Of a DNA stretch of 64,000 nt, positions 43,850 through 52,132 are shown in pieces. The notes beneath the pieces were generated by a model. That model saw only the letters and a program-made list of their open reading frames with translations. It was not told the origin of the DNA and did not search any database. This DNA is from Chlorobiota bacterium (lineage in GTDB: Bacteria > Bacteroidota > Ignavibacteria > OLB7): the NCBI GenBank assembly GCA_016788565.1, contig JAEUSP010000118.1, positions 1 to 64,000 of the forward strand. Direction: 5' to 3'. Every line of letters starts with the position of its first letter. The stretch's first letter is position 1. Position numbers and translations under genes: made by a program.

Positions 43850-45289
43850 TTATTTCCGCAGCTTCGTCACATCCTCAGGGTTTACCTCGCCACCTTTATT
43901 TCCAAAGTTATTGAGGACGTAGGTGATTACTGCGGCTGTTTGGGCATCGCTCAAATTTTGTTTGGGCATCACGCCATCAAACTGTTTTCCGTTTACCGTG
44001 ATTTTTCCGCTTAACCCATGCGAGACTGCCATAATTGCCTTTGAAGGGTCGTTGGCGAAATAATCCGAGCCAGCCAGCGGCGGGAACGCATTGGGAATCC
44101 CTTTGCCATCGGCCTGGTGGCAGGCTTGGCAGTTGCTGGCGTAGATATTCTTGCCTTGCGTCAATTTTTCCTCTTTTGTCATCGGCTTTGCCTCTGGGGC
44201 TGGCTCAGTTGGCATTGACTGAATTGCACCGCCCTCTGGTTGGTAAATGCGGTCATCCTGCTGCCCAGAGAAAAGCAACTTGTTTGGGTCTCCTTCTGTA
44301 CTTAATATCCCCAGCGCGCCTTTGTTGAACGCTCTGAAAATTGAGTGATCCACAAGAATAAATTCCCCAGGAACATTCAATGTGAACTCGGTGATTGATG
44401 CCCCCCCAGCAGGAATTAACGTCGTTTGGATATTATGATCCGGTACGCTTCCAGCTTCACGGTAAACATTGTCGAAAATCTCGCCAATAACATGGAAGCT
44501 GGAGACTAAGTTGGGTCCGCCATTGCCAACAAACAGTCGAATTTTCTCCCCAACTTTTGCTTTTAACGCATTCGCCCCAGTAAGCGCGCCAACCTTTCCG
44601 TTGAACACCACATAATCAGGCTCTTCACGTACTGCTTTGGCCATATCGAACGGCTGCAATCCTGCATCACCGTAGTTTCCTGTTGTGTAGAAATCGCCCT
44701 GGCAGACATAAAATTCGCGATCAACTTTTGGCAATCCCTCTTTTGGCTCCACTAAAATCAGTCCGTACATGCCGTTGCCGATGTGCATACCCACTGGGGC
44801 TGTTGCGCAGTGGTAGATGTACAGCCCTGGATTTAATGCCGTGAAAGAAAATTGGGTTTCGTGGCCAGGTGCAGTAAATGTTGCTGCCGCGCCGCCACCT
44901 TGCCCGGTTACGGCATGAAGGTCAATGTTGTGCGGCAATTTATTGTCCGGATGATTTTTCAGGTGAAATTCCACAAAATCACCTTGCCGAACGCGGATAA
45001 ATTTTCCCGGGACAGTTCCGCCAAATGTCCAGAAGACATAGCTAACGCCATCCATCATCTGCATCTCTTTTTCAATCACCTCCAAATTCACAATAACCTT
45101 TGTTGCGTGCTTCCGAGTAATCGGCGGCGGAACGCTTGGCGGGTCGGTCAGGACTGCAATCTCCTGGCCTTGAATTTCCTCTACTTCATTTTGTGGCTCT
45201 GCTTGCTTCTGATCGTCGCAAGCCGTAATCAGAAGGCTAAGACCCAATGCCCAGAGCAGGCGTTTTCCGTGTTGTGTGAAAAATCTCAT
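43850..45289 (-). CDS. nirK: Copper nitrite reductase NirK with C-terminal cytochrome c
   Basis: 479 aa. Reduces nitrite to NO. Lipobox ITAC (Cys 24) anchors it. Two cupredoxin domains (about 60-370) with the type 1 Cu set ([24 protein letters not shown], Cys and His-Met) and the second-domain His in ILVDHSIF. The C-terminus (about 395-470) is a cytochrome c with CQACH haem motif followed by [15 protein letters not shown], an in-cis electron donor. This NirK-cyt c layout is known from Bacteroidota and some others. First gene of a leftward operon with SUMF1 and SCO1. Confidence 0.96.
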   Translation of the reverse strand: MRFFTQHGKRLLWALGLSLLITACDDQKQAEPQNEVEEIQGQEIAVLTDPPSVPPPITRKHATKVIVNLEVIEKEMQMMDGVSYVFWTFGGTVPGKFIRVRQGDFVEFHLKNHPDNKLPHNIDLHAVTGQGGGAAATFTAPGHETQFSFTALNPGLYIYHCATAPVGMHIGNGMYGLILVEPKEGLPKVDREFYVCQGDFYTTGNYGDAGLQPFDMAKAVREEPDYVVFNGKVGALTGANALKAKVGEKIRLFVGNGGPNLVSSFHVIGEIFDNVYREAGSVPDHNIQTTLIPAGGASITEFTLNVPGEFILVDHSIFRAFNKGALGILSTEGDPNKLLFSGQQDDRIYQPEGGAIQSMPTEPAPEAKPMTKEEKLTQGKNIYASNCQACHQADGKGIPNAFPPLAGSDYFANDPSKAIMAVSHGLSGKITVNGKQFDGVMPKQNLSDAQTAAVITYVLNNFGNKGGEVNPEDVTKLRK

Positions 45290-45394
45290 GATGTTATCGG
45301 TTTAGCGGTTATTCGATTCCCCTTCACTCCCTTCCCCCCTCTACCCAGTATTATTTTCACGGCTGCAAACTATGCGAAAGGTTCTGGGTGATCT

Positions 45395-45408
45395 ATGACG
45401 TGAATCAT
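45395..45408. promoter_or_regulatory. FNR/DNR-like box between nirK and the porin gene
   Basis: ATGAC-GTGA-ATCAT is a 4-bp-spaced inverted repeat close to TTGAT-N4-ATCAA. It lies 105 bp before the nirK start and 121 bp before the divergent porin start, so one site could serve both. No footprint; by-eye match with altered outer bases. Confidence 0.5.
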
Positions 45409-45529
45409 ATTTCGCGCCAGATAAGTGAGTTACGTTCGTAGCAGAGGGTGGGGCTTAGAAATTTTCACCATTCCCTCTGTCTTGCGCGCTGCACCAACGG
45501 AACTACTACTTAAATGGAGCAACACCATC

Positions 45530-46774
45530 ATGAAGGCTTTCACAACACCTGGTTTTCTCGCGCTGCTTGGCCTGTTACTGCTTAGCCAAACGATTCAGGG
45601 ACAGACTGTAAAAATCATCGGACAAGTACGTGAGCGGACGGAACTGGATAACCGCTCGTTCGCCCCAAATCCGCACCTTGATCCGTTTCACCTGCTACGA
45701 AGCAGGTTGGGCGGGGCGATTACTTTCAACGACAATTTGGGAGCAATGATTGAGCTGCAAGATGCGCGAACCTTTGGCGCAAGCCGCTCGGTGCTGAACA
45801 GCGGAGCGGCCGCCTTGGACCTACGGCAAGGATGGATTGAGCTTCGCGGCCTGTTTGATAGCACGCTGACGGTGCGGCTTGGAAGGCAGCTGCTAATCTA
45901 CGGCAACGAACGGTTGGTTGGTGCTTCCGATTGGGGAAATTTTGGGCAGTCGTTCGATGGGCTGACGGCAAAAGCACGGTTGGGCCAGGTGACGGTTGAC
46001 GGAATCGCCGCAGCGATAGCGCGGAACCCCGCATCCCCCACCTACACGCGCGATGTTATCCTTGCCGGGCTGTGGGCAGGGTGGAAAACCGCTGGCAAAC
46101 CAGCCGACCCAACCGCCACAATCCAAGGGTTTTTCCTGTTCGACAACCCACGCAGCGACTCCACGCGCCAAAATCGCCACACCGCCGGCATCCACTCGGC
46201 CGGGGCATTCAGCGGGGTTGATTATGAGGTTGATGGCGCGTATCAGTTCGGCGATTATTATGCTGGCGCAACCAAGCAAGCGATTGCTGCCACGTTGGTT
46301 GGATTGCGTGTGGGCTACACCATGAAGGAGGCAATGGGCTTACGGCTTGGCATCGGCATGGATATGCTTTCCGGCAGGGGGAGCGACTCGACGAAGTACC
46401 AGGTGTTCAACACGTTGTACGCCACCAACCATAAATTTTACGGCCAGATGGATATTCTGGATAACCCTTCGCCGCGTGCTGGTTTTGGGTTGCAGGATAT
46501 TATTGTTCAGGCTTCGGTTCCAACGTCGGCGACCACAAAACTTGCTGCCGATTTTCATCTATTCAGCCTTGCCAGCAACCCTGCCGATCTTGGCATTACC
46601 GGGGGAACAGCAACGGTTGGGAAGGAGCTGGATATCACTTTTACGGCCAAGTTGTTCGATGCATTAGCGTTGCAAATGGGGTGGTCGTTGTTCGATGGCG
46701 ACCCGGAACGCTTAGTTCTGCGCGGAAGAAAAACAGTGTCGTGGGGGTTTGTGAGCGGCACTGTGAATTTTTAA
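45530..46774 (+). CDS. Alginate-export-like outer-membrane porin
   Basis: 414 aa. Signal peptide (ALLGLLLLSQTIQGQ) and a beta-barrel body: QVRERTELDNRSF, ELQDARTFG, FDSTLTVRLGRQLLIYGNERLVGASDWGNFG, typical of Alginate_exp / nitrogen-oxide-associated porins. It ends WGFVSGTVNF with a terminal Phe. Transcribed divergently from nirK and may aid diffusion of nitrite across the outer membrane, but this is inference. Confidence 0.75.
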   Translation: MKAFTTPGFLALLGLLLLSQTIQGQTVKIIGQVRERTELDNRSFAPNPHLDPFHLLRSRLGGAITFNDNLGAMIELQDARTFGASRSVLNSGAAALDLRQGWIELRGLFDSTLTVRLGRQLLIYGNERLVGASDWGNFGQSFDGLTAKARLGQVTVDGIAAAIARNPASPTYTRDVILAGLWAGWKTAGKPADPTATIQGFFLFDNPRSDSTRQNRHTAGIHSAGAFSGVDYEVDGAYQFGDYYAGATKQAIAATLVGLRVGYTMKEAMGLRLGIGMDMLSGRGSDSTKYQVFNTLYATNHKFYGQMDILDNPSPRAGFGLQDIIVQASVPTSATTKLAADFHLFSLASNPADLGITGGTATVGKELDITFTAKLFDALALQMGWSLFDGDPERLVLRGRKTVSWGFVSGTVNF

Positions 46775-46792
46775 TCCCTTTTTCCCCATCTT

Positions 46793-46806
46793 CTGATCTA
46801 CATCAT
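46793..46806 (+). promoter_or_regulatory. FNR-like box upstream of the Crp/Fnr regulator
   Basis: CTGAT-CTAC-ATCAT is a near-perfect TGAT-N4-ATCA palindrome, 50 bp before the start codon of the regulator, hinting at autoregulation. Confidence 0.55.
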
Positions 46807-46856
46807 AAAGCCTCCGCTTGTGGAGGGGATAAGTTTGCATCAACAAGGTTCACACG

Positions 46857-47480
46857 ATGATCCCGGAAGAAATCCTTCGGCAGTACCAGCCGCGCATTGT
46901 TCAGCTTGGGCGCGATGAAATGTTGTTCCAGCAAGGGGAAACCGCAACCCACTTTCACGTGGTGAAAAGTGGGCGGATAAAAATGGCCACGTGGAATGAC
47001 CAGGGAAGGGAATTTGTGCAGGGGTATTTCACCGAAGGGGAGAGCTTTGGCGAGCCGCCATTGTTCAACCACCTCCCCTATCCAGCATCGGCACTTGCAG
47101 TGGTATCCAGCGAAGTCTGGAAACTTCCCTACGATCGGTTTGTGCAGCTGCTTCGCGAGAACTTCGATGTTCACTTGAAGCTGACGCAGGTGCTAAGTGG
47201 GCGGCTGATCTACAAATCAATGATGCTGACGGAAATTGCTGTTGAGGAAGCGGAACACCGGCTATCAACGCTGATCGAGTACTTCCACCGGAACGACCCC
47301 GCTGCCCAGCAGGAAAGCGTGTGGAAAGTTCCCTTCACGCGGCAGCAACTTGCCGACATGACAGGATTGCGGGTGGAGACGGTGATCCGCTCGATTAAGG
47401 GGATGGAGGGGAAAGGGGCACTGCGGATTGACGACGGGAAAATCATCTGGACAAAGCAACAGAATCATCGAACTATCTAA
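46857..47480 (+). CDS. Crp/Fnr-family transcriptional regulator
   Basis: 207 aa. N-terminal cyclic-nucleotide-type beta barrel (about 20-110) with GESFGEPPLFNHLPYPASA, dimer helix, and C-terminal HTH (PFTRQQLADMTGLRVETVIRSI). The N-terminal Cys cluster of oxygen-sensing FNR is absent, so NO or haem sensing (DNR/NNR-like) is more likely. It sits 13 bp before the RIC gene with an FNR-like box upstream and next to nirK. Confidence 0.9.
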   Translation: MIPEEILRQYQPRIVQLGRDEMLFQQGETATHFHVVKSGRIKMATWNDQGREFVQGYFTEGESFGEPPLFNHLPYPASALAVVSSEVWKLPYDRFVQLLRENFDVHLKLTQVLSGRLIYKSMMLTEIAVEEAEHRLSTLIEYFHRNDPAAQQESVWKVPFTRQQLADMTGLRVETVIRSIKGMEGKGALRIDDGKIIWTKQQNHRTI

Positions 47481-47492
47481 ACACTAAACGCT

Positions 47493-48224
47493 ATGATGGA
47501 CCCAACACAAACCACCGTCCGCGACGTCGTGGCCGGGGATTTCCGCGCCGCTGCAATTTTCCAACAACATGGCCTTGATTTCTGCTGTGGCGGCGGGCGA
47601 ACCATTGCTGATGCTTGCCAAGCCAAAGGGGTTGCCGTAGATGAACTATCGAAGCAATTGGAGGAGCTTGCGGCCACTCCTGCGGCTGGCGTTCCACAGT
47701 TCAACCGCTGGTCGCCCGATCTGTTGGTTGATTACATTGTGGGGAACCACCACCGCTACGTCCGCGAAACAGGGCCAACAATTTTGGCACACGCCAAAAA
47801 AGTTGCCCGCGTCCATGGCGACCACCACCCCGAAACGGTGCGGATTGCCGAACTGTTTGAAGGCATTGCCCGCGACCTTGACCAACACATGCAGAAGGAA
47901 GAAGGGATTCTCTTCCCAGCCATCAAAGGGCTTGCCGGGGTTGCGCCAGCCGGAAGCCGCCCGTTCATGCCGTTCGGCTCGGTGCGCAACCCGATTCGGA
48001 TGATGGAGATGGAGCACCAAGATGCAGGGGACGAAATGGCAGAAATCCGCCAACTGAGCAGCGGCTTTACTCCGCCAGAAGATGCCTGCATGACCTACCG
48101 CGTGCTCTACCAAGAACTCCATGCGTTCGAGCAAGACCTGCACCAGCATGTGCATCTGGAAAACAACATCCTGTTCCCAAAAGCTGTGGAGTTGGAGCAG
48201 CAGCGGGCAACAGCAGTAGCCTAA
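47493..48224 (+). CDS. Iron-sulfur cluster repair di-iron protein (RIC / YtfE / ScdA)
   Basis: 243 aa. N-terminal ScdA domain with HGLDFCCGGGRTIADAC near residue 30, then a hemerythrin-like domain with di-iron His/Glu ligands spread over HRYVRE, HAKKVARVHGDHH, HMQKEEGILFP, EHQDAGDEM and HVHLENNILFPKA. Repairs Fe-S clusters damaged by NO and oxidative stress. Second gene of the regulator operon, supporting a nitric-oxide response role. Confidence 0.95.
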   Translation: MMDPTQTTVRDVVAGDFRAAAIFQQHGLDFCCGGGRTIADACQAKGVAVDELSKQLEELAATPAAGVPQFNRWSPDLLVDYIVGNHHRYVRETGPTILAHAKKVARVHGDHHPETVRIAELFEGIARDLDQHMQKEEGILFPAIKGLAGVAPAGSRPFMPFGSVRNPIRMMEMEHQDAGDEMAEIRQLSSGFTPPEDACMTYRVLYQELHAFEQDLHQHVHLENNILFPKAVELEQQRATAVA

Positions 48225-48268
48225 TCGTTGAGTTTCTGAACATCGGCTTCCTCTCTCTCTCTCTCTAT

Positions 48269-48319
48269 CCCCCGCCACTCTCCATGAAAACTGGCAGCAG
48301 TGGCGGGGGAGCTTTTTTT
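48269..48319 (+). terminator. Terminator after the RIC gene
   Basis: CCCCCGCCACT (48269-48279) and AGTGGCGGGGG (48299-48309), then AGC and a run of seven T. A CT dinucleotide run lies just before. Confidence 0.9.
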
Positions 48320-48381
48320 ACCGAGTTGGTCATCAGCCAATGAACGTGATTTGCCAGAACCTCATTCTTTTCTCCCAACAC

Positions 48382-48436
48382 AAAACATTCCCCCGCCATT
48401 GCTTTTGAAACAGCAACAACGGGGGAATGTTTTTTT
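48382..48436. terminator. Bidirectional terminator between convergent genes
   Basis: ACATTCCCCC (48385-48394) pairs with GGGGGAATGT (48421-48430), followed by Ts on the + side and by AAAA on the left (Ts on the - strand). It serves the leftward DUF4249 gene that ends at 48468. Confidence 0.85.
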
Positions 48437-48467
48437 GTGAGGCTTGGGGTGGTTTGGGGAAAGCGAT

Positions 48468-49355
48468 TTACGGCTGATTTTTCACCACAAACGATTGGGC
48501 TTCGATAACCGATGCAGCAGCGAAAACCCCCAACCCGCCGCTGACGTTGGAGTAGAGGGGATCGAACGTTGGGTTTGCGCCAAAGTGGGTCAGCTTGAAC
48601 CACGCCGACATGGTGTTATCGGTGGCATATACCGCCACGGTGTTGCGCCCAAACCACTTGAATGCCGACCAGACAGTGGCCACCTCGGTGTTCGGAATAA
48701 ATCCCCAACGGCTAACATCATTGTACAGCGGCACGTGCTGTTCGTAGCTCCGTTCAATCCGGCGGTTACGCTCGCTGGTGGAGGATTCCAGATATTTCCC
48801 ATACTCCAACGTGTCGTCGCAGCGGACGCTGATAAGGTACTCCACAACGCCCGGCGCGGCGGTCCAGCGTAGCTTCAGCGAGTCGGGCGATGGCAGTGTA
48901 AGCGTGTCGGTTGGATAGTACAACAACGGTTTTGGCGCATTCACCCAGGCAATGCGGCTTGGGGTTGTGGCCTGGGCGGTTAGCATCGTCCCATCGGCCG
49001 TGCGGACCTCAATCTTGTAGGTGGTGTTTGGCTGCACCGTGATTGTGGTGTCGGGGTAGAAATACTCACCCGAACGATTGTTCCCCCGGTACTGAAGCTG
49101 ATAGAAGTTGCCGCCGGCGATGATCTTCACATCGGCGTTTGGCACAACTCCATTTTCAAACTTGAAGGTGTCCGTCACCGATTGCGAGCGGGTAAGGCGG
49201 ATGCCGGCCATTGGCTTATCCACCAGCATGTAGCCCTCAAGCACATACTGCGGGATGTAGGAATCTGGCGGCGTGTCCTCGCATCCGGTTGCGGTGAACA
49301 GCATAGCAGCAACAAGGGCCGCAAGGGAAAGGCGGTTGATGAAAGATGTATTCAT
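48468..49355 (-). CDS. DUF4249-like lipoprotein paired with a TonB receptor
   Basis: 295 aa. Signal peptide with lipobox ATGC (Cys near 25), then the DUF4249 domain: YVLEGYMLVDKPMAGIRLTRSQ and later FKWFGRNTVAVYATDNTM. These lipoproteins are usually encoded directly downstream of a TonB receptor, as here (receptor start at 51924, 242 bp upstream of this gene). Presumed outer-leaflet or periplasmic partner in uptake. The start ATG 49355 begins MNTSFINRLSL; longer frame to 49403 has no signal logic. Confidence 0.75.
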   Translation of the reverse strand: MNTSFINRLSLAALVAAMLFTATGCEDTPPDSYIPQYVLEGYMLVDKPMAGIRLTRSQSVTDTFKFENGVVPNADVKIIAGGNFYQLQYRGNNRSGEYFYPDTTITVQPNTTYKIEVRTADGTMLTAQATTPSRIAWVNAPKPLLYYPTDTLTLPSPDSLKLRWTAAPGVVEYLISVRCDDTLEYGKYLESSTSERNRRIERSYEQHVPLYNDVSRWGFIPNTEVATVWSAFKWFGRNTVAVYATDNTMSAWFKLTHFGANPTFDPLYSNVSGGLGVFAAASVIEAQSFVVKNQP

Positions 49356-49410
49356 AGTAGGGTCAGTTGTCAGTTGTTTGTGGTCAGTTGCAAAGAGAGT
49401 CATTAGTCAT

Positions 49411-49545
49411 TATACTCCCACGAAAGTGGTTTGCGACAAAACCCGCGCTGTCATTCCCGCGAAAGCGGGAGCCGAAGGCCTGCGAAGCGCATCCATACCA
49501 CACCTAGCTGAGTAGAATTTCGCAAACCAATTTGCGCCGAGTATA
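49411..49545 (+). mobile_element. MITE-like palindromic element, copy 2
   Basis: 135 bp bounded by TATACTC and GAGTATA, containing GGTTTGCGACAAAA, the hairpin TCATTCCCGCGAAAGCGGGA and TTTCGCAAACCAATTTGCG on the right. It is the inverted counterpart of 26984-27099. GTCAT is found directly on both sides (49406-49410 and 49546-49550), which may be a 5-bp target duplication. It separates the DUF4249 gene from its receptor gene. Confidence 0.8.
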
Positions 49546-49596
49546 GTCATTAGCGAAGATCCGATTCTCCACTCGACATTCGACATTCGACATTTT

Positions 49597-51924
49597 TTAG
49601 AACTTCACCTCCAACGCTACCGTCGGAAGTATTGGAAGCAAGCGGACATCGGTTACTTCGGTGACTTCTTTGGTGGTGTCGTAGTAGCGGAACCAGATGT
49701 CGCGGCGGGAATAGACGTTGTAGATGTCAATCAGCAGCCGCGCCGGAAGCCCGAACAACGTGGTGTTGTAGTTGGCGTTGATGTTCAACTGGTGCGATGC
49801 CGGAAGCCGCAGCGCGTAGCGGTCGGCGGGAACCGTGATCGGAACGCCAGGGTCCTCGCCGGGCAGATTGCTGTTGAACCGCGAGGTTGCTCCGGTGTAG
49901 GATTGCCCGCTTTGTAAGCTGAAGGATGCGCCAATTTCCCAACGCTCGTTCAGCTTGTACTGGGCCACGATTTTCAGGTCGTGGCGGCGGTCATATTTGG
50001 GGCGGAACTCCTTGCCGTAATTGATGCTGTCGAACTTGGCGTTGATGTACCCCAGCGCGTAGCCAACCCACCCGGTTAGGTCCCCCGTCTTTTTCTGAAG
50101 CAGAATTTCGGCACCATAGGCCGTGCCGTTTCCGCTGAACAGAAGGTCGTTCACGTTCTTGCCGTTGGTTTCGTACTGGTCAATCTCGTTGATGTTGTAC
50201 AGCTTCTTGTAGTAGCCCTCCACATTCAATCCGTAGCCTTCCAGCGGTGTGGTTTCCACGCTGAAGATGTACTGCTCCGAACGCCCCGGCAGAACAGTGG
50301 AATCGGTTGGCAACCAGGTGTCGAAAAAGCTGAAATCGGGGAGCGAAGCAAGGTGGAGATATTGGTGATAGATTCCCCACGCAGCTTTGAACGCAATGTC
50401 TTCCTGCCACTGGTAACGAAGCGCGGCGCGTGGGTCGAACACCACGGTATCGGCAAGCTGAACGTAGCTGGCCCGCAGCCCGGCTTGCAACGATAGCAGG
50501 TCGGTAATCTGGTAGTTGATCTGGCCGTAGCCGGCGTGCATCCAATCATCAACCGTAAGGTTTGTTGCCGCCCCGCCAAGCTGTCCCGACTGCCCGACGG
50601 AGTCTTTCCCGGTAAAATTCTGCAGATAGTCGAACCGGTATTTTGTCCCTTCGTAGCCGGCCTTCACCGTCAGGTCGTTGCTGGCAAACCACTCCACGGT
50701 GGCTTTGGCGGTGTAGTCGTTAATCACGTTCTCCATCTTCGTCTTGAACCCCGATTGCTCGCCACTGAAACCGTTGTGGTAGCGGCTGGCGCTAAGGTTC
50801 AGCACGGTGAACAGGTTGTCGCCAAAGATGTGGGTCCAGCGAAGCGCGCCGGTGCGGTTCCCCATTCCGATGTTGAAATCGAACCCTGCCCCGGAAAGCC
50901 CCAACTTATCCTCGCTGGTAAATCCGCTCAGGGAGATGCGGTCGTTGTCGCTGACATCCTGCGTCACCTTTGCGTTCAGGTCGTAGAAGTTGAAGGTGGG
51001 GAATGGGTTGGCTTTGTCTTCGGGGAACAAGCCCATCAGCAAATCAAGGTAGGTGCGGCGGCCCCCCACAAAGTACGATCCCTTGCCAAGCGGCCCCTGC
51101 AACGACAACCGCGACGACACCGCCCCGATGGACCCAACCCCTTCGAACTCATTCCGGTTGCCATCCTTCTGCGTCAGGTTCAGCACCGCCGACATCCGCC
51201 CGCCAAACTCGGACGGGAATCCCCCTTTAATCAGATCAACATCCTTGATGGCATCGGGGTTGAATGCCGAGAAAAAGCCGAGCAAGTGTGAGGGATTATA
51301 GACGGTGCTGCCATCAATCAACACAAGGTTTTGGTCCGGCGAGCCGCCACGGATATACAGGCCGCTGGAGATTTGCGACGAGGTGAGAATCCCCGGCATG
51401 TATTGCAGCGAACGGAAGATGTCCGACTCGCCACCAATTCGGATTTGGCGCAACTGCTCCACCGGGATGTTCACACGGCTAACATCAATCTGCCGCTTCT
51501 CCACTTCCTTGTCGGCCGTGACGGTGATCTGCTGTTTGGCAACAGCTTTTGGAGTAAGCGCAAAGGTGAGTTTTTTCGATTCGCTTGGCCCAACCTCAAT
51601 CTCCTCCTCCTTCCGTTCGTACCCCACCGAACTGATGGAAACGGTGTGGCGGCCTGGGGGGATATTGGGGATGGAGAAGTAACCGCTTTTGTTGGTGTAG
51701 GCCCCCAGCTTGGTCCCTTTGATTGCTACCGTTGCGCCAATCAACGTCTCCTGCGTTTCGGTATCGGTGACGTAGCCGTTCAGGGTGGCACCGGCAGCGG
51801 TTTGTTGCTGGGCGTGGGCCGGCGCGCCAGCAACCAGAACAGCGGCCAGCATCATCCATGCTGCCGCTGTTCGGGTCCAAGCTGCTCTCAATGTTCCGTT
51901 CGTTGTGTGGTGTACCGTGGTCAT
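49597..51924 (-). CDS. TonB-dependent outer-membrane receptor
   Basis: 775 aa. Signal peptide ending APAHAQ, a CarboxypepD_reg-like domain (about 45-120; GYVTDTETQETLIGATVAIK), plug (about 130-230; SGLYIRGGSPDQNLVLIDG, then VDLIKGGFPSEFGGRMSAVLNL) and a barrel that ends TVALEVKF with a terminal Phe. Paired with the DUF4249 gene downstream. Ligand unknown. Confidence 0.9.
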   Translation of the reverse strand: MTTVHHTTNGTLRAAWTRTAAAWMMLAAVLVAGAPAHAQQQTAAGATLNGYVTDTETQETLIGATVAIKGTKLGAYTNKSGYFSIPNIPPGRHTVSISSVGYERKEEEIEVGPSESKKLTFALTPKAVAKQQITVTADKEVEKRQIDVSRVNIPVEQLRQIRIGGESDIFRSLQYMPGILTSSQISSGLYIRGGSPDQNLVLIDGSTVYNPSHLLGFFSAFNPDAIKDVDLIKGGFPSEFGGRMSAVLNLTQKDGNRNEFEGVGSIGAVSSRLSLQGPLGKGSYFVGGRRTYLDLLMGLFPEDKANPFPTFNFYDLNAKVTQDVSDNDRISLSGFTSEDKLGLSGAGFDFNIGMGNRTGALRWTHIFGDNLFTVLNLSASRYHNGFSGEQSGFKTKMENVINDYTAKATVEWFASNDLTVKAGYEGTKYRFDYLQNFTGKDSVGQSGQLGGAATNLTVDDWMHAGYGQINYQITDLLSLQAGLRASYVQLADTVVFDPRAALRYQWQEDIAFKAAWGIYHQYLHLASLPDFSFFDTWLPTDSTVLPGRSEQYIFSVETTPLEGYGLNVEGYYKKLYNINEIDQYETNGKNVNDLLFSGNGTAYGAEILLQKKTGDLTGWVGYALGYINAKFDSINYGKEFRPKYDRRHDLKIVAQYKLNERWEIGASFSLQSGQSYTGATSRFNSNLPGEDPGVPITVPADRYALRLPASHQLNINANYNTTLFGLPARLLIDIYNVYSRRDIWFRYYDTTKEVTEVTDVRLLPILPTVALEVKF

Positions 51925-52132
51925 AATTGTTCTTGTGTTCGTACTGAACTAATGAATGGTGAGCCGTTGCAAAAGTAGGTGGAGCAATCGCCTGCATCAT
52001 GTGCCGAAGGATACATCGGCGGGTTGATTTTTTTGCAGGCCATGCAAGCATCGGGGCGGCGAATACCGAGCAATGGGTGCGGGGTTGCGCGGGGAGATGT
52101 TAGAAGATGTGGCCAGATGCAGAACACTTCCG

